A stretch of DNA of 64,000 bases from GCA-2730975 sp937893275. Its GTDB lineage: Bacteria > Verrucomicrobiota > Verrucomicrobiia > Opitutales > Seribacteraceae. Location of the stretch: the NCBI GenBank assembly GCA_963968595.1, contig CAXAHJ010000008.1, positions 10,142 to 74,141 of the forward strand, read 5' to 3'. Of this stretch, positions 40,828 through 48,910 are shown piece after piece. The notes beneath the pieces were generated by a model, which was not told the DNA's origin, searched no databases, and saw only the letters and a list, made by a program, of their open reading frames with translations. The position numbers and the translations under genes were made by a program. How positions within the stretch are numbered: position 1 is the first letter of the stretch; each line of letters begins with the position of its first letter.

Positions 40828-42711
40828 TTATCCCGACTCCGGCCCGCTATCCTTATTCTGGTCCCGTGGACCGCGACCACCACCGGATCTGCCTCTCCCT
40901 CCTCGACGACGCCCTCGATTGCCGCTACCGTCTTGCCGCTCGCGATTTTCTTTGTCTCTTCCTCCGCTTCCGCCAGAGCTTTTGCGGGAACCGCCTGCAC
41001 CGCCTTGACGGCGTAGACGGCTGTCCATTGCGGCAACCTTTTTTTCAAGTCGGGTTGTTTTAAGATGAAAATGTCCGATTACCAGTAGGACGCCGTATAT
41101 GATGAGAGCATACTTGCCGAAGGCGACGTCGCCCCACTTTTTGTTCCAAGCTACATAGACGGCCGCAGTACCCATGATAGCGAGGGCAAACAGCATCCCG
41201 GCGTTCCAGATTAATCTGAAACCACCTGAAGGGCGTTCCCGACCAAGCACTTTCTTGCTGTTCATGAGCAAAAAGAAACTCAAGTAAGCGACGGGGATCA
41301 AAGTGAATCCAAATACGGAAGTGGGAACGGCCAACCAGAAGGCCGCATCACTCCAGACGAATGGCCCAAGTACTCCAACGCCTGCAAGAAGTGCTCCGAG
41401 GATGAAGGGCTTTCCTTTGTGAGGAACTCCAATGATCTCGCAAATTGCATGTCCATTGATCGTCATTAGGATGATTATCGTGGAGAGAGCCATACCGAGT
41501 ACTCCTAGGCCGAAGATCCAGTGAGAGAATACCTCGCCCGTCAGGTTTTTCAAGGACTTGGCTAAGTTGAATGCATCTCGTTTTACGAGCATGGCTGCCA
41601 TGTCCTTGTCGGCATCGGAAAGGTTTTCTTTCAGCTCCTTTTTTTGGACTGGCGCCATTTTCTCGTAGGTCTCGGAGCCGAGTTCGAGACCTAATCGAGC
41701 GTTGACCAGACCGTCGTATCTCTTTTCCAAATTCCCTTCAAGTATGCGTTCTTGATAGTCAACGTAGGCGGATTGAGGTTTTACGTTGAACTGGGAGCCT
41801 GCGGCAATGACAACGCAGGAAGTGGCTATAACGTAGGGAATCAGTAGGGCAGTCCAGAGATCGAACTTGGCAAGCCCGCGATGTTCCCGACCCCATCGTC
41901 TGCGCAACAAGACGAAAGGCATGAAGAACGTCATGTTGATTCCTACCGCAGTGGCTGCGGCCGAAATCATCACGTCCTTTTGCATGGTTACAATCTGAGA
42001 TTTCCAGAATTCACTGAATTCTCCTGTGGCGGCAAGCGCTTCGTTGTACTTTGTCGAGGGTTCTGAGAACAGCGATGGATCAGGGATGAAACCTGCTGCG
42101 ATTTCCGCCCATGGCAAGTTACCTGATAAGCCCATTTTCACAACTACGCCGACGAACGCCAAAACGATAAGGGCGACCATGATTTTGAGAATCCGGTCGA
42201 AGGCTTTTGCTCCCTTCGCCCCCTTGTCGTAAGCCAGAACTGCGAGAGTAGCAGTAATCAGAAGAAAAGCGCAGACAAGAACCTTACCCCAAGTGTTGTT
42301 CAGTGCAGGAAACAGGTTTTGAGTGACGGCAGCCGTACCAAGAGAAAATTGAGGAAGACACCAAACCACGTTGGCCAGGATGGTGGCTATTGCCCATCCC
42401 CAGCCGAGCACGGGGTTTATGTCCTCGTTGATTGCCTTGAACGGGCTTTGTCCCGTGGATAAGGTGACATGGGATATGGCGCACAACATGATGACGCCGA
42501 GCACGATTGCTACGGGTTGTAGCCAAAGCAGAGAGTAACCGGCGAGGACGCCAAGGAACAGACTGGAGGCAAGGGAACCGCCGCCGAGAGTTATGGCGCT
42601 TTGAAGCCAGCCGGGACCCGATAGTTTTACATAGGCGCCAATTCGAGAGCCGATGCCCCCGAGTTCGGCTTCGCGCAACATGACGCATTCGTTTTCAAGT
42701 TTCGTAGGCAT
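40828..42711 (-). CDS. Nramp-like divalent metal transporter with an RG-rich C-terminal tail
   Basis: This 627-residue membrane protein has about 11-12 hydrophobic helices (about 30-510) with the Nramp-type first-helix region 'GPGWLQSAITLGGGSLASSL' and 'TLSTGQSPFKAINEDINPVLGW'. A soluble insertion lies around 325-385. The last 75 residues after the final helix are disordered and very rich in Arg and Gly (RGRRRGGRGRSGGGRGPR), resembling the RGG tails of nucleic-acid-binding proteins. It lies between the azurin and DUF1080 genes. It is probably a metal importer/exporter; substrate choice is not clear because the canonical DPGN motif is not present in that form. Confidence 0.75.
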   Translation of the reverse strand: MPTKLENECVMLREAELGGIGSRIGAYVKLSGPGWLQSAITLGGGSLASSLFLGVLAGYSLLWLQPVAIVLGVIMLCAISHVTLSTGQSPFKAINEDINPVLGWGWAIATILANVVWCLPQFSLGTAAVTQNLFPALNNTWGKVLVCAFLLITATLAVLAYDKGAKGAKAFDRILKIMVALIVLAFVGVVVKMGLSGNLPWAEIAAGFIPDPSLFSEPSTKYNEALAATGEFSEFWKSQIVTMQKDVMISAAATAVGINMTFFMPFVLLRRRWGREHRGLAKFDLWTALLIPYVIATSCVVIAAGSQFNVKPQSAYVDYQERILEGNLEKRYDGLVNARLGLELGSETYEKMAPVQKKELKENLSDADKDMAAMLVKRDAFNLAKSLKNLTGEVFSHWIFGLGVLGMALSTIIILMTINGHAICEIIGVPHKGKPFILGALLAGVGVLGPFVWSDAAFWLAVPTSVFGFTLIPVAYLSFFLLMNSKKVLGRERPSGGFRLIWNAGMLFALAIMGTAAVYVAWNKKWGDVAFGKYALIIYGVLLVIGHFHLKTTRLEKKVAAMDSRLRRQGGAGGSRKSSGGSGGRDKENRERQDGSGNRGRRRGGRGRSGGGRGPRDQNKDSGPESG

Positions 42712-42804
42712 GGGAATGATACTATTTGATTTGGGTTCTTGGTAGAACGCTGGTAGTCGCCGGATCTTCTAGGATGCGGCGAGGCGGGTGTAGCCTTAGG
42801 GCTT

Positions 42805-43281
42805 TTATTTTACGGTCATTACGCCTCGCATTAAGGCGAAGTGACCGGGGAAAGTGCATACGTATTCGTAGGTTCCGGTCTCTGACGGAGCCTTCATTAC
42901 TACCGAGTCGGTTTCACCAGGCCCCAGAAGCTTTGTACTGGCAATAACGTCGCCTTTCAAGGAATCTGGCAAGGCGTTTGTGGCATTTGCACCAGCTCCG
43001 AGAGCCTTTTGTCCGAAAGCGATGGCTGTTATGCCTTTCTTCAGGATTACAATATTATGTCCCATGGCGATTTTAGGAACCACGCCAATGTTCTTGAGCA
43101 CGATTTTCACTTTCGACCCAGCCTTCACTTCGAAGGTCTTTACGTCGAATTGCATGGTGTCGTTGCCCGAGATGGTCACGGTTTGATCAACCTTCCCATC
43201 CTTTGAATCTTTGGCATTGGCATGCGAAATGCCCATGACTGTTAAGAAGACGCATGTTGTAGCAATTGCGGTAAGTTTCAT
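42805..43281 (-). CDS. azurin-family blue copper protein
   Basis: This 158-residue protein has a signal peptide (1-23, ANA cleavage) and a single cupredoxin domain with all type 1 copper ligands: His75 (GHNIVI), Cys142, His147 (CTFPGH) and Met151 (ALM). It is a periplasmic soluble electron carrier, either for respiration or for passing electrons to the propeller and LamG copper protein encoded downstream. It lies 93 bases upstream of the Nramp-like gene in the same direction, so it may head the operon. The promoter at 43291-43319 starts transcription within a few bases of its ATG. Confidence 0.93.
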   Translation of the reverse strand: MKLTAIATTCVFLTVMGISHANAKDSKDGKVDQTVTISGNDTMQFDVKTFEVKAGSKVKIVLKNIGVVPKIAMGHNIVILKKGITAIAFGQKALGAGANATNALPDSLKGDVIASTKLLGPGETDSVVMKAPSETGTYEYVCTFPGHFALMRGVMTVK

Positions 43282-43290
43282 ATGAATGAA

Positions 43291-43319
43291 TGTATAGTAG
43301 GAAAAGAGGTCAGATACAA
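43291..43319 (-). promoter_or_regulatory. promoter of the azurin gene (near-leaderless)
   Basis: TTGTAT (43319-43314), a 17-base spacer, and TATACA (43296-43291) are followed by nine bases and then the ATG at 43281. The start site would be 1-3 bases before the ATG, with no Shine-Dalgarno sequence possible. A small repeat GCTAGTTTAGCTAG (43362-43375) lies further upstream. Confidence 0.55.
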
Positions 43320-43399
43320 ACTATGTGGCGATGAAACCGCAACCCGAAAGCCTTTGCAATCGCTAGTTTAGCTAGGAGAGCTTGCCGATACTAAGAGGG

Positions 43400-44923
43400 T
43401 TATCCCGTTTTACCGGTAGGCATGTAACGATAGTACACTTCCAGCATGAGAATCGTCATTGTGGTTCGGTAAATGTCGGAGTCTCCGTGGTAGTGAGCCC
43501 CGTGGGGCCAATGCCCGTCGGATTCCTGAGCCGAGCATACGATTTGCTGAAAGTTTTTGTTCCAAGCTCTCCAGTATTTTTGCCCGCCGCTCACGCCTGT
43601 GGCTTGAAAGCAGGCTTGGGCATGGTAGTACCATTCGTACACGTTGACGCCTTTCCATTCGGTCGCTTGGTTGGCGATGATCCATTCGAGACCTTTTTGG
43701 GCCTCCTGGGATTTGGCGTTTTTCCAAATTTGAAGGCAGAGAACCCCAGTGCCGGTAAGGCTCGGTTTTCCTCCACTTTTCCTCTTGTAAGCGAACTTCC
43801 CGGTGGCATCCTGACATTGTTTAGTGTACTCGACTGCCTTGTCCATGGCTTCGTCGAGGCCATCTATGGAAATTCCCGTGTAGGCGGCGGCCTTCAGTGC
43901 TTGAATGTTCCATCCAGTAACGGAAAGGTCGGTGTGAGCTCCTACTCCCTTGCCGTATCCATATGCCCAACCGCCATTTTCGTTTTGTCCTTTGACGACA
44001 TGTTCGGATGCGCGTTTGGCATAAAGTTCGAGCTTTTTGATCTTAGTCATCGTGTAAGCTTCACAAAGGGCGTAAGTTCTAATCGGATGACTGTAGGAAC
44101 CTACATTTCCGCCCGCCATTTTTTCAGGAGGGTTGTTTGATGCAGTTAAAAAGTTAATGGCCTTTTGCACCGTTGGGCCAAATTCCGGCGAATCTTGAAG
44201 TTCGCAATGGCCCAGAAAACTCAGCAAAGCCATAGACGTCATGGCGTTAACGTCAGTTTTAACTGGTGCTCCGTCATCTCCTTTGGCGTCTTTCCCCCAC
44301 GAACCATCCGCCGCCTGAGTGTTCTTGAGCCAAGTAAGTCCCCGAATGATTGCAGTCTCGGTAATGTCTTTACCTCCGCCCGAACGCAGTCTGGCCACCC
44401 GTTTTTTCGGGTCGCAGCGATTTTGCATGGTTTTAGGGAGATTAAGCCCGATACCCTTGAGCGCGCTCTTCATGGCATCGTTGTTCATGCTGACTTCTCC
44501 GGTCTCTGGTGAAGCAACATCCACTACCGCAGCTAGTTCCTTGACGTCGATTTCGTTGAGGTCAGGCATTGCGATGTCGGAAATAGTAGTAGCTCGAAAA
44601 GTAGTTTTAACTGTTGGCTTCGCTTTTTTCTGCCGCTGCATCAGCTTAACTTTTTGTTGCTTCTGCTTTTGTTGGGTTGGCGCTACGCCCGCATCGGCGA
44701 AATCGGATGAGCCTTCACCGCCACCGGCTACGTAAATGATCAACCCCCACATCAAAACCAAGAAAATGGTTACGGCAAATAGTGAGACAAGCAGGCTGTT
44801 GAGGAGGCGGTATTCCCTGAGGTATTTCCCTAATGCACTTTCTACCGGAGGGGCTACGGTTACATGGTCATACTCTTCTTCCCCCATCGGAATTTCTTCG
44901 GGATATTCGGCTTCCTGATCCAT
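43400..44923 (-). CDS. membrane-anchored squalene-cyclase-like repeat protein
   Basis: This 507-residue protein has an acidic cytoplasmic N-terminus (residues 1-40), a single transmembrane helix at about 42-68 (LLVSLFAVTIFLVLMWGLIIYV), and a Lys/Gln-rich linker. An alpha6-alpha6 barrel with squalene-cyclase repeats (about 180-500) follows: 'TQAADGSWGKD', 'GQNENGGWAYGYG' and 'AQESDGHWPHG'. The DXDD catalytic motif of real cyclases is absent. It is the second of three such proteins in the window and probably acts as a periplasmic scaffold or binder. A TTGACC/TACATT promoter is 72 bases upstream. It is divergent from the YdjY/cyclase-like operon. Confidence 0.85.
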   Translation of the reverse strand: MDQEAEYPEEIPMGEEEYDHVTVAPPVESALGKYLREYRLLNSLLVSLFAVTIFLVLMWGLIIYVAGGGEGSSDFADAGVAPTQQKQKQQKVKLMQRQKKAKPTVKTTFRATTISDIAMPDLNEIDVKELAAVVDVASPETGEVSMNNDAMKSALKGIGLNLPKTMQNRCDPKKRVARLRSGGGKDITETAIIRGLTWLKNTQAADGSWGKDAKGDDGAPVKTDVNAMTSMALLSFLGHCELQDSPEFGPTVQKAINFLTASNNPPEKMAGGNVGSYSHPIRTYALCEAYTMTKIKKLELYAKRASEHVVKGQNENGGWAYGYGKGVGAHTDLSVTGWNIQALKAAAYTGISIDGLDEAMDKAVEYTKQCQDATGKFAYKRKSGGKPSLTGTGVLCLQIWKNAKSQEAQKGLEWIIANQATEWKGVNVYEWYYHAQACFQATGVSGGQKYWRAWNKNFQQIVCSAQESDGHWPHGAHYHGDSDIYRTTMTILMLEVYYRYMPTGKTG

Positions 44924-45001
44924 GATGTTTTTCTAAATGTTTTAAATTTATCTTTTCACTGTACGACGCCCGAGGCGTAGAGATTCTTAGATTTATTATT
45001 C

Positions 45002-45030
45002 AATGTAAGAGCGAAATTTCCCTAGGTCAA
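45002..45030 (-). promoter_or_regulatory. promoter of the membrane-anchored squalene-cyclase-like gene
   Basis: TTGACC (45030-45025), a 17-base spacer, and TACATT (45007-45002) on the minus strand give a start site about 70 bases upstream of the ATG at 44923. Confidence 0.65.
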
Positions 45031-45150
45031 GTCCGGTCGACGGCTTTGCTTTTCTACACTCCGATCCATTCCCCGTCATGCATCTAGCTTTTTTCATAGC
45101 TCGAGCCTCATAAGGAATTCTTGCAATTATCTAATGAAGTAGTCTCGATC

Positions 45151-45179
45151 TTTACATGATTTTAGGTAAGATGTAAGAT
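45151..45179 (+). promoter_or_regulatory. promoter of the YdjY/cyclase-like operon
   Basis: TTTACA (45151-45156), a 17-base spacer, and TAAGAT (45174-45179) predict a start near 45186. That places the TTG at 45186 at the transcript's first base and favours the ATG at 45228 as the real start codon. Confidence 0.6.
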
Positions 45180-45227
45180 TGTAACTTGCGGTCTGTTCAA
45201 TGTAGATTGATACTTCTTACTATTCCA

Positions 45228-45971
45228 ATGCCTTTGAAATTCTCATATTTTTTCTTTTTTTGGGTTGTTTCGGTCATGCTTTTTTCCGTCGTTTCGGGCC
45301 AAAATTCAACGCAGGATGAAAATGCCAGCATCAAAAAGGAGCAGACTCCCAAGATCGAGCGAGTTTCTCCGGGTGTTTATCGTGTAGAGACCATACTCTT
45401 AGATAAGAACAGGAACCAAGTTTCCTTTCCTGCCGTAGTCAATCAGGTTCATGGTCTGGTCGAGTACGGAATCGTTCACGAGAACGGCAAGACCCACGAA
45501 TCCCTCTTTCGTACGAAAGTTCGGCCCATTCATCTGAACTTCGTACTTCTGTTGTCCAAGTTGAAGCCCGCTAAGGGATTTATCGAAAATCTTTGGGCGG
45601 AAAAGCCGAAACCGATGGACCTGAGAGCTCACACGATCGCGATTGAGGTTTCCTGGGACTTCAATGGTTCGAAGGGCATCGTCTCCCTCGGGTCGCTCGC
45701 TCTTAATGAAAAGGATGACCAACCGATTGGCCCAAATTCATTCGTCTTTACCGGATCCAAGTTCCTTGGCGGTGATTTTCAAGCTGAGTCGACCGGTTCG
45801 ATTCTTGCCGTTTATGCCGACGATACGTCGATGATCAACAGTGCCGATTACGACAGTAACAACGACGACGTATGGTACGCCAACAAAAAGGCCCTGCCTT
45901 CCTTGGAGACTCCCGTAATGATTACTTTGAAATTACCGAATAACGATCCGAAACCCAAACCTTTGCCATGA
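45228..45971 (+). CDS. YdjY domain exported protein
   Basis: This 247-residue protein (ATG 45228) has a hydrophobic signal (about 5-22, ending SVVSGQ). A YdjY domain follows: 'VYRVETILLDKNRNQVSFPAVVN', 'GLVEYGIVHENGKTHESLF' and 'VRPIHLNFVLLL'. YdjY proteins are exported, of unknown function, and typically lie beside membrane proteins in PVC genomes. Its stop overlaps the next gene as ATGA at 45968. There is no ribosome binding site near the chosen ATG, so the start is moderately certain. Confidence 0.75.
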   Translation: MPLKFSYFFFFWVVSVMLFSVVSGQNSTQDENASIKKEQTPKIERVSPGVYRVETILLDKNRNQVSFPAVVNQVHGLVEYGIVHENGKTHESLFRTKVRPIHLNFVLLLSKLKPAKGFIENLWAEKPKPMDLRAHTIAIEVSWDFNGSKGIVSLGSLALNEKDDQPIGPNSFVFTGSKFLGGDFQAESTGSILAVYADDTSMINSADYDSNNDDVWYANKKALPSLETPVMITLKLPNNDPKPKPLP

Positions 45972-47146
45972 CCATGAAGCCAATTTGTTTTTTCTCCCTC
46001 TGCCTAGGATTTTTTCTTTCTGCCTTTTACGGTTATGGCGCACCCAAAGCCGAAGAGACGGTTGAAGACAGAAACAACCTTTCTCTCCGCAACGAGGTGG
46101 GGCGAGCCATCGAGAGGGGTGTGAAATGGCTCGCGACTGAACAAAACGCCACCTCCGGTCTTTGGGGTGACGAAGAGTATCCCGCCATTACTGGACTTTC
46201 TCTGCGTGCCATACTTGGGGATCCTGCCCGCAAAAATGGAGACAAATATTCTGCCGTCCTAGACAAAGGTTACTCTTTTATCCTTTCCAAAACCCAGAGC
46301 GATGGAGGTATTTACGGCAAGGGCCTCGCCTCCTACAATACTTCCATTTGCCTAATGGCACTGTTGCAGCGCAAGAAACCCGAGTACAAGCCGGTTATTC
46401 TCAAAGCCCGCAACTTTCTCATTAACCAACAGCATGATTTCGACTCTCGCGGAGAAAACGACAATGTTTTCGACGGGGGGATTGGTTATGGTGCCAGATG
46501 GGCCCACTCCGATCTCTCCAATACTCACCTCGCAATGGAAGCACTCTTCTATACCAAGAAAATGATCGAAACCGAGGAGGGCGACAAGCTCGATCTGGAT
46601 TGGAAAGCAGCCATTGCCTTTGTCGAGAAATGTCAGAATCTGCCCGGGAACAACAAGGAGAAGTGGGTTAGCGAAGATCCTGCGGACCGTGGGGGGTTCG
46701 TATACTTTCCCGGAAGCAGTATGGCGGGCGAGCGAAAGCTGGCCGACGGCAAGGTTGCTTTGCGTTCCTACGGAAGTATGAGTTACGCTGGCATGCTGAG
46801 TTTCATTTATGCTGAAATGGATCCTAAGGATGCCCGCGTAAAAGCCGTTAGGGATTGGCTCGCCCAAAACTACAGCGTGAAGGAGAATCCGGGTCTTGGC
46901 CCTCAGGGCATGTTCTATTACTTTCACACCATGGCAAAAGCTCTTTCTCTTTCCGGCTCTGAAAAGATCAAGGCTAAGGATGGTTCCCTCCATGATTGGC
47001 GGCATGAACTTGCCCGGAAACTTTTCGACCTGCAGAACCCCAAAGGTTACTGGCTTAATGAAAATGGACGATGGTGGGAGCGCGACCCTGTGCTCGTTAC
47101 CTCTTACGCCTTGCTCACTCTTGAACGTATTTACTACAGTCTGTAG
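45968..47146 (+). CDS. exported squalene-cyclase-like repeat protein
   Basis: This 392-residue protein has a signal peptide (about 5-22) and the repeats 'EQNATSGLWGDEEYPAITGL', 'KTQSDGGIYGKGLASYNTSI' and 'WERDPVLVTSYALLTLERI', which make an alpha6-alpha6 toroid. No DXDD catalytic motif is seen. The ATG overlaps the YdjY stop, which shows translational coupling. With the genes at 14250 and 43400 this is the third member in the window. Its partner may be the YdjY protein; the role is unknown. Confidence 0.85.
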   Translation: MTMKPICFFSLCLGFFLSAFYGYGAPKAEETVEDRNNLSLRNEVGRAIERGVKWLATEQNATSGLWGDEEYPAITGLSLRAILGDPARKNGDKYSAVLDKGYSFILSKTQSDGGIYGKGLASYNTSICLMALLQRKKPEYKPVILKARNFLINQQHDFDSRGENDNVFDGGIGYGARWAHSDLSNTHLAMEALFYTKKMIETEEGDKLDLDWKAAIAFVEKCQNLPGNNKEKWVSEDPADRGGFVYFPGSSMAGERKLADGKVALRSYGSMSYAGMLSFIYAEMDPKDARVKAVRDWLAQNYSVKENPGLGPQGMFYYFHTMAKALSLSGSEKIKAKDGSLHDWRHELARKLFDLQNPKGYWLNENGRWWERDPVLVTSYALLTLERIYYSL

Positions 47147-47180
47147 CTTTTTGCTTCTTTCTTTGCTTCGATCCGGGCGT

Positions 47181-47792
47181 TTGTCCTTTCGAGCATCGTT
47201 GTGCGTCCTGCTGTTGCTGTTCCCGGTTTTTGCTAAAAGTACTTCCGGAAAGTCGGTAACCGTTCCAAGCAAACCTGGGGATTCTCCAAGCTTTGCCAAG
47301 GTCGGCTCCGGTTTGGTTTTTGCAGATCTTCGTGAAGGAGATTCCCGTGATGTCGTATTGAAAAAACTGAAAGCAGCGAAATTTCGGGAAATTCATGAAG
47401 AAAAGGAAAAGCGCCTGATCCGTTGCGTGGCCAAATTGAATGGCTTTCGCTACGAACTTGCCTGCAAGCTTAGCGAGGACCGTAAGCTTGTGCTCTGTCT
47501 CCTCGAGGGAAGCAAAGGTTGGCAGTTTTCTTTTTACGATGAAACCCTTGAACCACAATGGAGTAATCTTCGTGAAATTTTGTCGGCGTTTTACGGCCCG
47601 AAGCGTTCTTCTCGACCACTTCCGCCACTTGACAAGGTGCCCATGGGAGATCCCGGCGGATACGTTACCGATACTTGGGAACTTTCAGACCGCATCGTGC
47701 TGCTTACCGTACAGGCATTTCAAGTTAAGGATTGCTGCACCAAGCGGATGGTGGACTACTCCGGTTGCACTTTGCTCATTCAGCCTAAGTAG
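47181..47792 (+). CDS. exported hypothetical protein, third gene of the YdjY operon
   Basis: This protein has about 203 residues. The frame is open far upstream, but only from TTG 47181 does it give a sensible signal peptide (SFRASLCVLLLLFPVFAKS), 34 bases after the previous stop; the longer version runs antisense-like through the cyclase-like gene. The mature part has a 'GSGLVFADLREGDSRDVVLKKL' segment and a C-terminal domain with three Cys (CCTK, GC). No family is recognised. A hairpin (GGGGAAG/CTTCCCC, 47792-47820) follows the stop codon. Confidence 0.6.
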   Translation: MSFRASLCVLLLLFPVFAKSTSGKSVTVPSKPGDSPSFAKVGSGLVFADLREGDSRDVVLKKLKAAKFREIHEEKEKRLIRCVAKLNGFRYELACKLSEDRKLVLCLLEGSKGWQFSFYDETLEPQWSNLREILSAFYGPKRSSRPLPPLDKVPMGDPGGYVTDTWELSDRIVLLTVQAFQVKDCCTKRMVDYSGCTLLIQPK

Positions 47793-47820
47793 GGGAAGTT
47801 GACTTCGAATGCGCTTCCCC
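47792..47820 (+). terminator. possible terminator after the YdjY operon
   Basis: GGGGAAG (47792-47798) and CTTCCCC (47814-47820) can pair around a 15-base loop immediately after the stop codon, but the T-rich segment (CTTTCTTTTC) starts only about 20 bases later. This is a weak terminator candidate. Confidence 0.35.
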
Positions 47821-47902
47821 GTGCTTCGGGAGAGCTTTCTTTTCTCGTAGTTGAAAAATCCTCGACAATGGGCATCCTGCTTATTTCCTTCAAAAGTAAC
47901 AC

Positions 47903-48844
47903 ATGGGTATATTTTCTAAATTTCGAGCCGGATTCCGGCAAGGTAGTCAAGCCATCCGCGGTGCTTTCGATCTTCTTTCCGGTCGAGGTAAACTAGACGA
48001 AGGCACCCTTCTTGATCTTGAGGAGGCCCTTTATGGAAGCGATTTCGGTGTGGAAACAACGGAGGAAATTCTCGATGGCATTCGCGAAGCTCATCGCAAG
48101 GACAAGGAACTCCGTGGTAAAGACGCCGTTGTTTTAGCGAGAACGATCCTCACTCGAGTCTTGGATGGGGCCGAAAGTGGTTTCGCGCCAAGTGAATCGC
48201 TCGAAGACAAACCCGAGGTCGTCTGCTTGATTGGCGTAAACGGTTCCGGCAAAACTACGACCTGCGCCAAGCTCGGGCACCTCTGGACAAATGCCGGGAA
48301 TTCCGTCCTTCTTGGAGCCTGTGACACTTTTCGAGCAGCCGCAACCGAGCAATTGAAAAGTTGGTCGACCCGTTTGAGCCTTGAAATCGTGTCCGGGCAT
48401 CACGGTTCCGATGCTGCTGCAGTTGCTTTTGACGCTTATGCGGCGGCAGAATCTCGGGGTCACGATCTTTTGCTTTTGGATACTGCCGGACGGTTGCACG
48501 TCAAAGAGGGGCTCATGGAGGAGCTCTACAAGATGCGACGAGTGCTCCAAAAAAAGAATCCTGCCGCTCCTCACCATTCTTGGTTGGTTGTTGATGGGTC
48601 TACGGGTGTGAATGCCGTCGAGCAGGCACGCGTCTTTCACGAGAAATTCGGCCTGTCCGGACTGGTTGTGACCAAGCTCGACGGGACCTCCAAGGGTGGA
48701 GCGATCGTAGGCATTTATCGGGAGTTGAAACTCCCCATTCACTTTGTAGGACTTGGAGAAGCTCCTGACGACCTGCAGCCTTTTTCGGTCGATCACTATG
48801 TGGATTCCATTCTTCCTTTGGAGGTCGAAACAGTCGAGGATTAG
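47903..48844 (+). CDS. ftsY: signal recognition particle receptor FtsY
   Basis: This 313-residue GTPase docks ribosome-SRP complexes at the membrane. It has the N domain (about 1-90) and G domain with G1 GVNGSGKTT (about 114-122), the insertion-box 'CDTFRAAATEQL', G3 DTAGRL, G4 TKLDGTSKGG, and the closing 'GLGEAPDDLQPF' motif. The acidic A domain is very short, as in many non-enterobacterial FtsY. It starts the core-gene block ftsY-aroB-unknown-lpxA-HesB-infC-crcB, with intergenic distances of 4-190 bases. Confidence 0.96.
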   Translation: MGIFSKFRAGFRQGSQAIRGAFDLLSGRGKLDEGTLLDLEEALYGSDFGVETTEEILDGIREAHRKDKELRGKDAVVLARTILTRVLDGAESGFAPSESLEDKPEVVCLIGVNGSGKTTTCAKLGHLWTNAGNSVLLGACDTFRAAATEQLKSWSTRLSLEIVSGHHGSDAAAVAFDAYAAAESRGHDLLLLDTAGRLHVKEGLMEELYKMRRVLQKKNPAAPHHSWLVVDGSTGVNAVEQARVFHEKFGLSGLVVTKLDGTSKGGAIVGIYRELKLPIHFVGLGEAPDDLQPFSVDHYVDSILPLEVETVED

Positions 48845-48910
48845 AGTTTCTGCCTGCCTCCGGTTCATGTTTGTCATTTCCGTTTTTTTTCGCATGCTTC
48901 GGTGGAGTAG

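Larger units (their letters stand above)
44924..45227. other. 304-base divergent promoter region
   Basis: No open frame of coding character is present. The region holds a minus-strand promoter (45002-45030) and a plus-strand promoter (45151-45179), each separated from its gene by a short leader. I see no terminator, RNA gene or repeat in it. Confidence 0.6.

Noticed and set aside
46896..47180. N-terminal extension of the exported gene at 47181
   Set aside because: This part of the frame overlaps the C-terminal half of the squalene-cyclase-like gene in another phase; only from TTG 47181 does a signal peptide appear.
46352..47299. 315-residue minus-strand open frame
   Set aside because: Antisense to the squalene-cyclase-like gene at 45968; no signal peptide, motif or promoter.
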